From assembly GCF_007679345.1 (NCBI RefSeq), contig NZ_VEGH01000013.1:1-64000 (forward strand): a stretch of 64,000 nt of DNA. Reading direction: 5' to 3'. Shown one piece after another: positions 25,384 through 34,158 of the stretch. Source of the DNA: Cellulosimicrobium cellulans. GTDB taxonomy: Bacteria; Actinomycetota; Actinomycetes; Actinomycetales; Cellulomonadaceae. The notes beneath the pieces were generated by a model that did not search any database, had not been told where the DNA came from, and saw nothing but the letters and a program-made list of their open reading frames with translations. A program made the translations under genes and the position numbers. Position 1 is the first letter of the stretch. Each line of letters opens with the position of its first letter.

Positions 25384-25905
25384 ATGAGCGAGCAGCGCCG
25401 CGAGCACACGGTCCGGCCCGCCGAGCCCCGGGACGCCGCCGGCATCGCCGACGTGCACGTCCGGACGTGGCAGCACGCGTACGCGGGCCTCGTCCCCGAC
25501 AGCTACCTCTCCTCCCTCGACGTCGACCGGCGGACCGAGGTCTGGCGACGGGACCTCTCCCCGGGCAGCCGCATCCGCGCCTGGGTCGCCACGGTCGAGC
25601 CCGAGCAGGTCGTCGGGTTCATCTCCCTCGGCCCCTCGCTCGACGAGGACGCCGAGCGCTCCGCGCTGCAGGTCTACGCCCTCTACCTCGACCACGGCAT
25701 GTGGGGCTCGGGCGTCGCGCGCGAGCTGCTGCGCACCGCCATGCAGGACGTCCCCCCGCGGATCCCCGTGACCCTGTGGGTGTTCGCCGACAACGAGCGC
25801 GCGCGGCACTTCTACCGCCGGCACGGCTTCCAGCCCGACGGCACCGAGCGCACCGAGGACGTCGGCGGCGCCGACCTGCTCGAGGTCCGGTACCGCCGCC
25901 GCTGA
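25384..25905 (+). CDS. GNAT-family N-acetyltransferase
   Basis: A 173-residue acetyl-CoA-dependent acetyltransferase. The N-terminus VRPAEPRDAAGIADVHVRTW is the first strand and helix of the fold. The acetyl-CoA pyrophosphate loop is in YLDHGMWGSGVARELL, and the C-terminal NERARHFYRRHGFQPDG is typical of the family. The substrate cannot be predicted. ATG at 25384 was preferred over GTG at 25366; neither has a clear ribosome binding site. Confidence 0.87.
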   Translation: MSEQRREHTVRPAEPRDAAGIADVHVRTWQHAYAGLVPDSYLSSLDVDRRTEVWRRDLSPGSRIRAWVATVEPEQVVGFISLGPSLDEDAERSALQVYALYLDHGMWGSGVARELLRTAMQDVPPRIPVTLWVFADNERARHFYRRHGFQPDGTERTEDVGGADLLEVRYRRR

Positions 25906-25973
25906 CCCACGGAGCGCGGTCGCGGCCGACCCGTCGCGCGGTCCGCGCCGGAGCACGAGCAGGCGCCGAGTCC

Positions 25974-26006
25974 TCCACAGCCCCGGAGCGGTGCTCCGTC
26001 CCCAGG
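25974..26006. repeat. Copy 2 of TCCACAG-N10-GTGCTCCGTCCCCAGG
   Basis: The same two blocks occur at 9444-9477 in front of the DUF222/HNH gene. Here they lie in the 215-base gap between the acetyltransferase and the toxin-antitoxin pair, which otherwise shows no gene. Confidence 0.6.
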
Positions 26007-26106
26007 TGTCCTCGTCGGCGACGCCGTACGGAGCGGCACGGCCCTAGCGTGCCTGGCATGCCCGACGACCTCGCCACGACTTCTCCTCGACGCCGCCACC
26101 TCGGAC

Positions 26107-26120
26107 TAGAATTCTGGTCC
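26107..26120 (+). promoter_or_regulatory. Promoter/operator-like site abutting the antitoxin start
   Basis: TAGAAT (26107-26112) fits a -10 box. It overlaps the palindrome AGAATTCT (26108-26115), a possible autoregulation site. The spacing to ATG at 26121 would give a leaderless mRNA. Confidence 0.4.
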
Positions 26121-26396
26121 ATGGAGCAGACCTCGCTGTCGGACGCCAAGGCGCACCTGAGCGCGTACGCCGCGGACGTCGTCCGCACGCACAACCGGAT
26201 CTCCATCACCAGGAACGGCCGTCGAGAGCTCGTGCTGATGAGCGCGGACGACCTGGATGCGCTCGAGGAGACCCTCGACGTCCTGCGGGACGAGCGCCTC
26301 GTGGAGCAGCTCGGCCAGGCGCGCCGGGAGATCGCCGACGGCGAGGTCTCGTTCGAGCGCCCGGTGTGGACGGGCCCGGCGACCGACGTTCCATGA
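26121..26396 (+). CDS. Phd/YefM-family antitoxin
   Basis: A 91-residue antitoxin of a type II toxin-antitoxin pair. The N-terminal half, SLSDAKAHLSAYAADV followed by ISITRNGRRELVLMSADDLDALEETL, is the DNA-binding Phd/YefM fold. The acidic, flexible C-terminus would cap the toxin. ATG at 26121 was chosen because it matches family N-termini; an in-frame ATG at 26058 would add 21 residues. Its stop overlaps the toxin start (ATGA). Confidence 0.85.
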   Translation: MEQTSLSDAKAHLSAYAADVVRTHNRISITRNGRRELVLMSADDLDALEETLDVLRDERLVEQLGQARREIADGEVSFERPVWTGPATDVP

Positions 26397-26659
26397 GGTA
26401 CGAGATCGGCTGGGTGCCCACCAGCAGGCGGGCGCTGAACCGGCTCCCGGAGCACGCGGCCACGGCGGCCGTCGAGTTCGCGTACGGCCCGCTCCGGGAC
26501 AACCCGTACCGGGTCGGCAAGCGCCTGCGCCCGCCGTTGGACGAGACGTTCTCCGCGCGTCGTGGTGCGTACCGCATCCTGTACACGATCCACGAGCAGG
26601 CGGGCACCGTCGTGATCGTGACCGTCGAGCACCGCAGCGACGCGTACCGCACGCACTGA
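26393..26659 (+). CDS. RelE/ParE-family toxin
   Basis: An 88-residue basic protein of the RelE/ParE superfamily, translationally coupled to the antitoxin. Family features are AYGPLRDNPYRVGKRLRPPL, with the basic RVGKRLR stretch, and the C-terminal YRILYTIHE and IVTVEHRSDAYR. RelE-type members cut ribosome-bound mRNA; ParE-type members inhibit gyrase. The YRILYTI and HRSDAYR segments favour RelE, but this is inference. Confidence 0.85.
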   Translation: MRYEIGWVPTSRRALNRLPEHAATAAVEFAYGPLRDNPYRVGKRLRPPLDETFSARRGAYRILYTIHEQAGTVVIVTVEHRSDAYRTH

Positions 26660-26735
26660 CCCGCAGCGCTGCGGTCCGCCGTCGAACAGGGCGTCGACCG
26701 CGCCCCCGATCGTGCCTGAGACGACCCGATCCGCG

Positions 26736-27755
26736 CTACCGCCGGAAGTGCTCCCAGCCGGTCGTGACCGCGGGCCGCTCGCCTCCGACCAGCACCGTGC
26801 CCGCCCGCTCGTCCACCCCCGCGCCGGGCCGCCGCGTGACCCCGATGCGCCGGAAGCCCTCCGGCAGCACCGCCCCCGCAGGGAACGTCGCGAGCAGCCC
26901 GTGGTCCTCGCCTCCCCCGAGCACCCAGGCGACCGGCTCCGCACCGACGGCGGCGGCCGCGTCGGCGACCGCGGCGAGATCGTCGGCGAGCACGTCCGCG
27001 GGGTCGCCGAGGTCGAGCACGACGCCGCTGGCGGCCGCCAGGCGCGCCCCGTCGCGCAGCAGCCCGTCGGACACGTCGAGCATCGCGGTGGCTCCGCCCG
27101 CGGCGGCGGCCGGCCCGGCGGCGAGGGGCGGCTGAGGGCGCCGGTGCACGGCGACCACGGCGGGGTCGGCGTCCGGGCGGCCCGCGTCGAGCAGCGCGAG
27201 CCCCGCGGCGGAGCGGCCGACGGTCCCCGCGAGCGCGAGCACGTCCCCGGGGCGGGCGCCCGACCGCAGCACGGGCGCGGCGCCGCCGAGGTCGCCGTGC
27301 ACGGTGACCGCGACGACCACGAGGTCGCCCCCGGACAGGTCACCGCCGACGACCCCCGCACCGACGGTCGAGCACGCCGCGCCGAGCCCGCGGGCCAGCC
27401 CTTCGACCCAGGCGACGGGCAGGTCCGCGGGCACCACGAGCGAGACGACGATCGCGGTGGGCCAGGCGCCCATAGCGGCGACGTCGGCGAGGTTCTGCAT
27501 GGCGGCGCGCCAGCCCACGTCCTCGCCGGTGGACCAGGCGCGCCGGAAGTGCCGCCCCTCGACGAGGACGTCCGTCGACACCACGAACCGGCCGTCCGGC
27601 GCGGCGAGGACGGCGGCGTCGTCGCCCGGCCCGAGCAGCGTGCGGTCGCCGGCGGGGAGGTGCGGGAAGATCCGGGCGAGCAGCCCGTCCTCCGACAGGT
27701 CCGCCACCGTCGGTCCGGCGGCGTCGGGGAAGTCGGGCGCGGCGCGGTCGGTCAC
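26736..27755 (-). CDS. thiL: Thiamine-monophosphate kinase
   Basis: Phosphorylates thiamine monophosphate to thiamine diphosphate, the active cofactor. 339 residues of the PurM/ThiL fold. GPGDDAAVLAAPDGRFVVSTD near 43 holds the ATP/Mg residues; HFRRAWSTGEDVGWRAAMQNLADVAAMGA is highly conserved; later VSDGLLRDGARLA and GGGEDHGLLATFP complete the active site. GTG at 27755 begins TDRAAPDFP. No TPP riboswitch was recognised upstream. Confidence 0.93.
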   Translation of the reverse strand: MTDRAAPDFPDAAGPTVADLSEDGLLARIFPHLPAGDRTLLGPGDDAAVLAAPDGRFVVSTDVLVEGRHFRRAWSTGEDVGWRAAMQNLADVAAMGAWPTAIVVSLVVPADLPVAWVEGLARGLGAACSTVGAGVVGGDLSGGDLVVVAVTVHGDLGGAAPVLRSGARPGDVLALAGTVGRSAAGLALLDAGRPDADPAVVAVHRRPQPPLAAGPAAAAGGATAMLDVSDGLLRDGARLAAASGVVLDLGDPADVLADDLAAVADAAAAVGAEPVAWVLGGGEDHGLLATFPAGAVLPEGFRRIGVTRRPGAGVDERAGTVLVGGERPAVTTGWEHFRR

Positions 27756-28018
27756 GCCCGCCACCGTAGCGCCCGCGACGCCGCCCGCAGCGCGCCGGCC
27801 AGCTCTCCCGCCGCCGGCCGCGCGGCACTCTTCGCCCGCCACGCGTCCGAACCCCTCGCACGTCGGGACAGCGCAGCCCGACCGAGCAACCGACACGTCG
27901 AGCGAGCATCCAGCGGATGCACGCTCGACGTGTCCCCTACCCTCCCGGCGCCTGGGTCGCGCCCGGAGCCCGGCGCCCGGGTTCCGGGGGCCCGCCCGGG
28001 TCGGGTTACCGTGGCCCG

Positions 28019-28648
28019 GTGAGCCGCTCCCCCCGCCGTCGTCCCGCCCGCACCGCCGCAGGGACGGCCGCGCTGGCGGTCGCGGGCGTGCCGCTGCTCG
28101 CGGGGTGCGCGTCGACCGTCGGGGTGGCGGTGGCGCCGGACGCGGCGGACCCGGCGTGCGCCCGGGTCGTGCTGGCCCTGCCCGAGTCGCTGGGCGACGG
28201 CCTGGACGAGCTCCGCACGACGAGCCAGGCGACGTGGGCGTGGGGCGACCCGACGGACCCGGTGACGCTGCGCTGCGGGGTGGCGGTGCCCGGCCCGACG
28301 ACCGAGCAGTGCGTGACGATGGAGACGGCGAGCGGGACCAGCATCGACTGGCTGGTCCGGGCCGACGCGGAGCCCGCGGGCACCGGCTCGGGCTCCGACA
28401 GCGTCGACGGCTCCGACGGCACCGAGGACGACCCCGACGCGACGGCCGACCCGGACGCCGACCCCACCGCGGGCCCCGACGCCCTGCTCGAGCCCGGGTC
28501 GTCGGACTGGACGTTCGTGACGTACGGCCGGGACCCGGCCGTCGAGGTGCACGTCCCGGCGGCGGTGGTGGCGGAGCGCTCGACGTCGTTCCTCGACGCG
28601 CTCAGCCCCGCGATCGCCCAGGTCGAGGCGACCCGCGCCTGCCTCTGA
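28019..28648 (+). CDS. DUF3515-like lipoprotein
   Basis: A 209-residue exported protein. A basic start (SRSPRRRPAR) and hydrophobic stretch end in the lipobox LLAGC, placing Cys30 as the lipid-modified first residue. The mature part has a conserved core, VVLALPESLGDGL and AWGDPTDPVTLRCGV, interrupted by an Asp/Thr/Gly-rich insert near 125-155, and ends with VEATRACL. It resembles DUF3515 proteins (Rv2980 in Mycobacterium), which also lie near thiL and ddl. Function unknown. GTG at 28019. Confidence 0.7.
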   Translation: MSRSPRRRPARTAAGTAALAVAGVPLLAGCASTVGVAVAPDAADPACARVVLALPESLGDGLDELRTTSQATWAWGDPTDPVTLRCGVAVPGPTTEQCVTMETASGTSIDWLVRADAEPAGTGSGSDSVDGSDGTEDDPDATADPDADPTAGPDALLEPGSSDWTFVTYGRDPAVEVHVPAAVVAERSTSFLDALSPAIAQVEATRACL

Positions 28649-28669
28649 CGCCCGCGCCTGCCTCTGACG
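28632..28669. repeat. 19-bp tandem duplication over the DUF3515-like stop codon
   Basis: CCCGCGCCTGCCTCTGACG occurs twice head to tail (28632-28650 and 28651-28669). The first copy contains the stop, so the duplication is silent for the protein. Confidence 0.85.
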
Positions 28670-28701
28670 CCCGCGCGCGCCCCGGCCCCCGCGCGACCGC
28701 C

Positions 28702-29856
28702 TCAGCGCAGCCCGGTCGGCCGCTCGAGCGCGAGCTGCAGCAGCTCGTCCAGCAGGTCGGCGTAGGACAGCCCGCTCTGCTGCCACATCCGGGGGTACAT
28801 CGAGAACGGCGTGAACCCGGGCATGGTGTTGATCTCGTTGACGACGACCTCGCCGCCCGGCGTCACGAACACGTCGACGCGCCCGAGCCCCTCGCCGTCG
28901 ACGGCCTCGAAGGTCCGCACCGCGATGTCCTGGACCCGGGCGATGACGTCCTCGGGCAGGTCGGCGGGGCAGGACAGCCGGACCGCGGCCTCGTCGAGGT
29001 ACTTGGCCTCGAAGTCGTAGAACCCGTGGGTCGCGTCGGTGACGACGATCTCGCCCGGCAGGGACGCCCGGGGGCGCGCGCCGCCGCGGCCGCCGAGGAC
29101 GGCGCACTCGATCTCGCGCCCGACGATGCCGGCCTCGACCACGACCTTCGGGTCGTGCTCCTGCGCGGCGGCGACGGCGGCGGGCAGGTCCGCGGGGTCG
29201 ACGACCCGGGTGATGCCGATGCTCGAGCCGGCGCGGGCGGGCTTGACGAACAGCGGCAGCCCGAGCGCCTCGATCCGCCCCCGGACGCCGTCCCGGTCGG
29301 TCTCCAGGTCGTCGCCGCGCAGGGTGACGAACGGCCCGACGGGCAGCCCGGCGCCCGCGAGCACGACCTTCATGAAGTGCTTGTCCATGCCCACGGCGGA
29401 GGCGAGCACGCCGGCGCCGACGTACCGGACGTCGGCGAGCTCGAGCATGCCCTGGAGCGTCCCGTCCTCGCCGAAGGGGCCGTGCAGCAGCGGCAGGACG
29501 ACGTCGACGGCGCCGAGGTCCACGGCGGGCGACCCGGGCTCGATGACCTGCAGCTCGCGCGAGCCGACCTCCTGCGGGAGCAGGACCTGCTCGGGCACGG
29601 CCTCGACCTCGGGCAGCCGGCCGTCCACGATGGCCCAGCGGTCCGGGTCGTCGGCGACGCGCACCCAACGGCCCTGGGGGGTGATGCCGATCGGCAGCAC
29701 GTCGTACCGCTCCCGGTCGATCGCGCGGAGAACGGCCCCGGCGGTGGCGCAGGAGATGGCGTGCTCGCTGGAGCGCCCCCCGAACAGCACGAGCACCCGG
29801 GGGCGGCTGGCGGCGGACGCGGCGGGCCCGGACACGGGCTCAGGGAGGCTGGACAT
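28702..29856 (-). CDS. ddl: D-alanine-D-alanine ligase
   Basis: Joins two D-alanines for the peptidoglycan stem, 384 residues. The N-terminus has VLVLFGGRSSEHAISC; the ATP-grasp and substrate residues are in LLHGPFGEDGTLQGMLELADV, KPARAGSSIGITRV, and VNEINTMPGFTPFSMYP. DFEAKYLDE in the omega loop carries the Tyr found in D-Ala-D-Ala rather than vancomycin-resistance (D-Lac) ligases. ATG at 29856. Shares its upstream gap with the PLP enzyme at 29927. Confidence 0.95.
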   Translation of the reverse strand: MSSLPEPVSGPAASAASRPRVLVLFGGRSSEHAISCATAGAVLRAIDRERYDVLPIGITPQGRWVRVADDPDRWAIVDGRLPEVEAVPEQVLLPQEVGSRELQVIEPGSPAVDLGAVDVVLPLLHGPFGEDGTLQGMLELADVRYVGAGVLASAVGMDKHFMKVVLAGAGLPVGPFVTLRGDDLETDRDGVRGRIEALGLPLFVKPARAGSSIGITRVVDPADLPAAVAAAQEHDPKVVVEAGIVGREIECAVLGGRGGARPRASLPGEIVVTDATHGFYDFEAKYLDEAAVRLSCPADLPEDVIARVQDIAVRTFEAVDGEGLGRVDVFVTPGGEVVVNEINTMPGFTPFSMYPRMWQQSGLSYADLLDELLQLALERPTGLR

Positions 29857-29926
29857 CGCCCGGCAGCCTAGCCGCTGGGTGGGACGGGACCGTCGACGCC
29901 GCGCGCGTGCGCGTAGCCTGCGGCCC

Positions 29927-31093
29927 GTGACCCCGCACGAGCACGACGCCGACCTGTCCCGCGAGACCCTCGCCGTGACGGCGGGCCGCCCCGCCCGCGC
30001 GCAGGGCGCGCCCGTGAACCCCCCGGTGGTGCTGTCCTCGACGTACGTGTCGCAGGGCGTGCCGCAGCCCGGCGAGATGATGTACGCCCGCGGCGACACC
30101 GAGACGTGGGGCCCGTTCGAGGCGACCCTCGGCGCGCTGGAGGGCTCGGCGCACCCCGCGCTCGTGCTCGGCTCCGGCATGGCCGCCATCGCCGCGGCGC
30201 TGTCGCTCGTCCCGCACGGCGGCCGGCTGGTGCTCCCCCGGCACGCCTACCAGGTGACGCTGGGCTACGCCCGCGACCTGGCGCAGCGCTCGGACGTCGA
30301 GGTGCAGCAGGTCGACATCGCCGACACGGACGCCGTGGTCGCCGCCCTCGACCCGGCCGCGTCGCCCACGGGCCGCGCGACGTCGCTGCTGTGGGTCGAG
30401 TCGCCGACCAACCCGATGCTCGAGGTGGCGGACCTGCCGGCGCTGGTCGCCGCGGGCCACGCCGCGGGCGCGCTCGTGGCGGTGGACAACACGTTCGCGA
30501 CGCCGCTGGTGCAGCGCCCGCTCGAGCACGGCGCGGACGTCGTCGTGCACTCGGTGACGAAGTACCTCGCGGGCCACAGCGACGTCGTGCTCGGCGCGGT
30601 GCTCACGGACGACGCCGCGCTGCGGGAGCAGCTGCACGGCTACCGCACGGTGCACGGCGCCATCGCGGGTCCGTTCGAGGTGTACCTCGCGCTGCGCGGC
30701 ATCCGCACGCTCGCGCTGCGCGTCGAGCGCGCCCAGCGCACCGCGCTCGACCTGGCCCAGCGGCTCGCGGCGCACCCCGGTGTGGTCGAGGTGCGGCACC
30801 CCGGGCTCCCCGGCGACCCCGGGCACGCGCGCGCGACCGCGCAGATGGCCGGCTACGGCTCGATCATCGGCCTGCGCCCGGCGGGCGGGGCCGACGGTGC
30901 CGACGCGGTCGTGGCCGCCCTGCGGCTCTGGGTGCCGGCGACGAGCCTCGGCGGCGTGGAGTCGAGCATCGAGCGCCGCCGCCGGTTCGCCACGGAGTCG
31001 CCGACGGTCCCGGAGGACCTGCTGCGGCTGAGCGTCGGCATCGAGGACGTCGAGGACCTCTGGCGGGACCTCGACCGCGCGCTGCGCGGCTAG
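29927..31093 (+). CDS. Trans-sulfuration-family PLP enzyme (cystathionine gamma-synthase/lyase type)
   Basis: A 388-residue Cys/Met-metabolism PLP enzyme. The cofactor Lys212 is in [28 protein letters not shown] binds the phosphate, and [16 protein letters not shown] and [16 protein letters not shown] are family signatures. The [14 protein letters not shown] region is where synthases and lyases differ; I could not decide between cystathionine gamma-synthase, gamma-lyase and a related activity. Its TAG stop overlaps that of gpsA within CTAG, so the genes are convergent with no spacer. Confidence 0.9.
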   Translation: MTPHEHDADLSRETLAVTAGRPARAQGAPVNPPVVLSSTYVSQGVPQPGEMMYARGDTETWGPFEATLGALEGSAHPALVLGSGMAAIAAALSLVPHGGRLVLPRHAYQVTLGYARDLAQRSDVEVQQVDIADTDAVVAALDPAASPTGRATSLLWVESPTNPMLEVADLPALVAAGHAAGALVAVDNTFATPLVQRPLEHGADVVVHSVTKYLAGHSDVVLGAVLTDDAALREQLHGYRTVHGAIAGPFEVYLALRGIRTLALRVERAQRTALDLAQRLAAHPGVVEVRHPGLPGDPGHARATAQMAGYGSIIGLRPAGGADGADAVVAALRLWVPATSLGGVESSIERRRRFATESPTVPEDLLRLSVGIEDVEDLWRDLDRALRG

Positions 31094-32091
31094 ACGCCCT
31101 CGGCCTTGCGCGGCCGCCCGAGCAGCAGCGACGCCAGCGCGTCCACGGGCAGGCCCTCGTGCAGGACCTGCACGACCGCGTGCGTGATCGGCATCTCGAC
31201 GCCGACCCGCTCGGCCAGGTCGAGCACGGACCGGGAGGACTTCACGCCCTCCGCCGTGCCGCCGGTCGCCGCGACGGCCTCGTCCAGCGGCAGCCCGCGG
31301 CCGACGGCCAGGCCCAGCCGGTGGTTCCGCGAGTCGGGCGAGGCGCAGGTCGCCATCAGGTCGCCCATGCCCGCCAGCCCCGGGAACGTCTCGGCCTTCG
31401 CACCCAGCGCCAGGCCGAGCCGGGTGATCTCGACCAGCCCGCGCGTGATGACGGTGGCCATCGTGTTGTAGCCGAGCCCGCGCCCCTGGGAGATGCCGAC
31501 GGCCAGGGCGATGACGTTCTTCACGGCGCCGCACAGCTCCACCCCGACGACGTCGTCGTTCGTGTAGGGCCGGAAGTACGCCGACGCGCACGCGGCGGCG
31601 ACGCGCTCGGCCGTGCCGGCGTCCGCCGAGGCCACGACGGTGGCGGTCGGCTGGCGCGCGGCGATCTCGGCGGCCAGGTTCGGCCCGGACAGCACGGCGA
31701 GGCGCGCGGCGGGCAGGCCGAGCGCCTCGCCCATGACCTCGCTCATCCGGCGGTCGGTGGCGAGCTCGACGCCCTTCATCAGCGACACGGCGACGGCGCC
31801 CGGCGCGAGCGCGCCGGCGAGCGGGGTGAGGACGGCGCGTGCCGACTGCGACGGCACGGCGACCGCGACGACGTCCGCCCCGGCGACGGCCACGGCCGGG
31901 TCGGCCTCCCCCGTGACGCGCTCGGGCAGGTCGATCCCGGGCAGGTAGCGCTCGTTGCGGTGGTCCCGGGTGATCGCCTCGCACACGGCGGCGTCCCGGC
32001 CCCAGACCGTGACGTCGCAGCCGGCGTCGGCGAGGACGGCGGCGAAGGTCGTGCCCCAGGCGCCGGCCCCGAGGACGGCCGCGCGGGTCAC
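31090..32091 (-). CDS. gpsA: Glycerol-3-phosphate dehydrogenase [NAD(P)+]
   Basis: Makes sn-glycerol 3-phosphate from dihydroxyacetone phosphate for membrane lipids. 333 residues. The nucleotide-binding motif is VLGAGAWGTTFAAVLAD; the substrate and catalytic region is AVKNVIALAVGISQG with further conserved GYNTMATVITRGLVEI. The start is GTG, overlapping the stop of the acyltransferase gene just upstream, so the two phospholipid genes are coupled. Confidence 0.96.
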   Translation of the reverse strand: MTRAAVLGAGAWGTTFAAVLADAGCDVTVWGRDAAVCEAITRDHRNERYLPGIDLPERVTGEADPAVAVAGADVVAVAVPSQSARAVLTPLAGALAPGAVAVSLMKGVELATDRRMSEVMGEALGLPAARLAVLSGPNLAAEIAARQPTATVVASADAGTAERVAAACASAYFRPYTNDDVVGVELCGAVKNVIALAVGISQGRGLGYNTMATVITRGLVEITRLGLALGAKAETFPGLAGMGDLMATCASPDSRNHRLGLAVGRGLPLDEAVAATGGTAEGVKSSRSVLDLAERVGVEMPITHAVVQVLHEGLPVDALASLLLGRPRKAEGV

Positions 32092-32816
32092 GCGAGGTCC
32101 GTCGGCGCGCCGCCCGGACGCCGCATGTCGTAGGGCTGGGCGGGCGGCGCCTCACCCCGGACGTCGGCGAGGAGGGCGGTGATCGCGGCCATGACGCGGG
32201 CCGTCGCCTCGCGCAGGGTCGCGGCGTCCAGCGGGCGGTCGTACAGGTCCGACAGGTCGACGGGCGGGCCGGCGACGACGGTGACCCGCTTCGGCGGGAT
32301 CGGCTTGAACAGCTTCTTGTACCGCCCGAGCAGGTCCTGCGCACCCCACTGCGCGATCGGGACGACGGGCGCGCGGGAGGTGAGCGCGAGCCGCGCGACG
32401 CCGGTCTTGGCCACCATCGGCCACAGGTCGGGGTCGCGGGTGAGGGTGCCCTCGGGGAACACGGCGACGCACTCGCCCTCGGCCAGCGCCTGCTCGGCCG
32501 CGCGCAGGGAGTCGCCGGCCTTCGACGTGTTCCGGTAGACCGGGATCTGCCCGGACGTGCGCAGCACCCACCCGAGGACGGGCACGGTGAACAGCGACGA
32601 CTTGGCCAGGATCTTCGGCGCGACGCCGTGGTCGTACAGGTAGTGCGCGAAGGTCACCGGGTCGACGTTGGTCATGTGGTTCCCGGCGGCGATGAAGCCG
32701 GTCCCGGCCGGGAGGTGCTCGGCCCCGCGCCAGTCGCGGCGCGTGATCGCGTACAGCACGGGGCGCAGGACGCGGGCGACGTTGCGGTAGGACCGGTTGG
32801 CGCGGGGGGGATGCAC
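32088..32816 (-). CDS. 1-acylglycerol-3-phosphate O-acyltransferase (PlsC family)
   Basis: A 242-residue acyltransferase that makes phosphatidic acid from lysophosphatidic acid. The catalytic HX4D motif is NHMTNVD near 47 and the glycerol-phosphate motif is FPEGTLTRDPD. The gene is coupled by overlap to gpsA, which supplies its backbone substrate. The 224 bases upstream show no gene and are shared with the divergent signalling gene at 33041. Confidence 0.88.
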   Translation of the reverse strand: MHPPRANRSYRNVARVLRPVLYAITRRDWRGAEHLPAGTGFIAAGNHMTNVDPVTFAHYLYDHGVAPKILAKSSLFTVPVLGWVLRTSGQIPVYRNTSKAGDSLRAAEQALAEGECVAVFPEGTLTRDPDLWPMVAKTGVARLALTSRAPVVPIAQWGAQDLLGRYKKLFKPIPPKRVTVVAGPPVDLSDLYDRPLDAATLREATARVMAAITALLADVRGEAPPAQPYDMRRPGGAPTDLA

Positions 32817-33040
32817 GGGATCCGATGCTACCCGGGCGGGCGGAGGGCGGGCCGTGGGGTCCGGTGCGCCGCTCCGGCGGCGGAGCCGGTGTGCGTCGAG
32901 CGCTCGGATTTGGCACTATCGGACCCGGTCCCCCGGGTCACCCGGGCAGACCCACCGCGCATCGTTGGGACGAAGCGAGCCGCGCGAGAAACCGGCCTGA
33001 CGTGCACTGACGACGTCGGGGCCTCGGCTTCGGAGCACCA

Positions 33041-34135
33041 ATGTCCCTGACCTCTCGTCCCGCGTCCGGCCCGGCACAGCCGAGCCCGACCGCCCCCGGG
33101 ACGTTCCGCGTGCTCGGCGACGGCGACGCGCTCGCCTGGTCCGAGCCCGTCTACCGCCTGCACGGCTTCGAGCCCGGCGACGTGGTGCCCTCCACGGCGC
33201 TGATGCTCGCGCACTGCCACCGGGAGGACCGGCCCGCGCTGGAGGCGGTCCTCCGCTCCGCACCGGTCGCGGGCGGCGACGGCAGCACCGTCCGCTACCG
33301 CCTGCTCGACGCGAGCGGCGTGGAGCGTTCCGTGCTGGCGGTCCTCGCCCCCGGGGTCGACCCGCGGCACGCGCACCGCCCCGCGGACGGCGGCACCGAC
33401 CACCACGACGGGCAGCCGGCCGGCTCTCCCGCGGCCCAGGACGGGCGGTCGCCGGAGCGTCTGGGCCTGCTGGTCGACCTGGGCGCGGAGATCGGCGCGA
33501 CCGCGGCGCGTCGCGCGGACGACATGCTGGCCGCGGCCATCGCCTCGCGCGAGGTCATCGACCAGGCCAAGGGGGCGGCGATGCTCGCCTACGGCCTGGA
33601 CGGTGCCGCGGCGTTCGACTTCCTGCGGTGGCACTCGGAGCACCTGAACGTGAAGGTCCGCTCGGTGGCGGAGCGCCTGCTCGCGTCGCTCCCGGGCCGG
33701 GAGGCGGACCGCGACCCGCGCGACGTGCTCGACGCCGCGCTCGCCGGCCTCCCCGACGTGGCGGGCGGCGCCGGCGCCGGCGGCCTGGGCGGCGGGGCCG
33801 GGCAGCCCGGCGCCGGCGGGCGGACGCTGCCGGCCACGCTGGTCGTCCGGCACGCCGTCGAGGGCCGCGCGGTCGTGGTGCAGCTGGCCGGTGAGGTCGA
33901 CGCGGGCACGGCACCGACGCTCGTGGCCGGGCTCACCGACGCGCTGCGGGCGGTGCCGCCGCGCGGGACGCTCGTGCTGGACGCCTCCGGGCTGCAGCGG
34001 GTGGGGCCGGTCGCGGCGCTGCACGTCGCGCGGCTGCGGCGGCGCGCCGAGCACGCGGGCGTGCAGCTGCGGGTGGTCGCTCCCCTGTCCGGGCGCGCCG
34101 AGATGCGGGAGGATGTCACCGGCGCGAGCATGTGA
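33041..34135 (+). CDS. PAS-ANTAR-STAS signalling protein
   Basis: A 364-residue protein with an unusual three-part layout. Residues ~20-100 resemble a PAS fold (EPVYRLHGFEPGDVVP). Residues ~140-220 form an ANTAR RNA-binding antiterminator domain, with SREVIDQAKGAAMLAYGLDGAAAF. After a Gly-rich linker, residues ~265-350 form a STAS (anti-anti-sigma) domain, with VVQLAGEVDAGTAPTLV and TLVLDASGLQRVGPVAAL. The Ser normally phosphorylated in this loop is absent (VGPV). ATG has GGAG upstream. It may link a sensed signal to RNA antitermination and partner-switching, but this is inference. Confidence 0.75.
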   Translation: MSLTSRPASGPAQPSPTAPGTFRVLGDGDALAWSEPVYRLHGFEPGDVVPSTALMLAHCHREDRPALEAVLRSAPVAGGDGSTVRYRLLDASGVERSVLAVLAPGVDPRHAHRPADGGTDHHDGQPAGSPAAQDGRSPERLGLLVDLGAEIGATAARRADDMLAAAIASREVIDQAKGAAMLAYGLDGAAAFDFLRWHSEHLNVKVRSVAERLLASLPGREADRDPRDVLDAALAGLPDVAGGAGAGGLGGGAGQPGAGGRTLPATLVVRHAVEGRAVVVQLAGEVDAGTAPTLVAGLTDALRAVPPRGTLVLDASGLQRVGPVAALHVARLRRRAEHAGVQLRVVAPLSGRAEMREDVTGASM

Positions 34136-34158
34136 GCCACCCGACCGAGGAGGACCGC

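Noticed and set aside
27756..28018. TPP riboswitch or other leader RNA upstream of thiL
   Set aside because: The 263-base gap has no recognisable conserved riboswitch core; only GC-rich sequence is visible.
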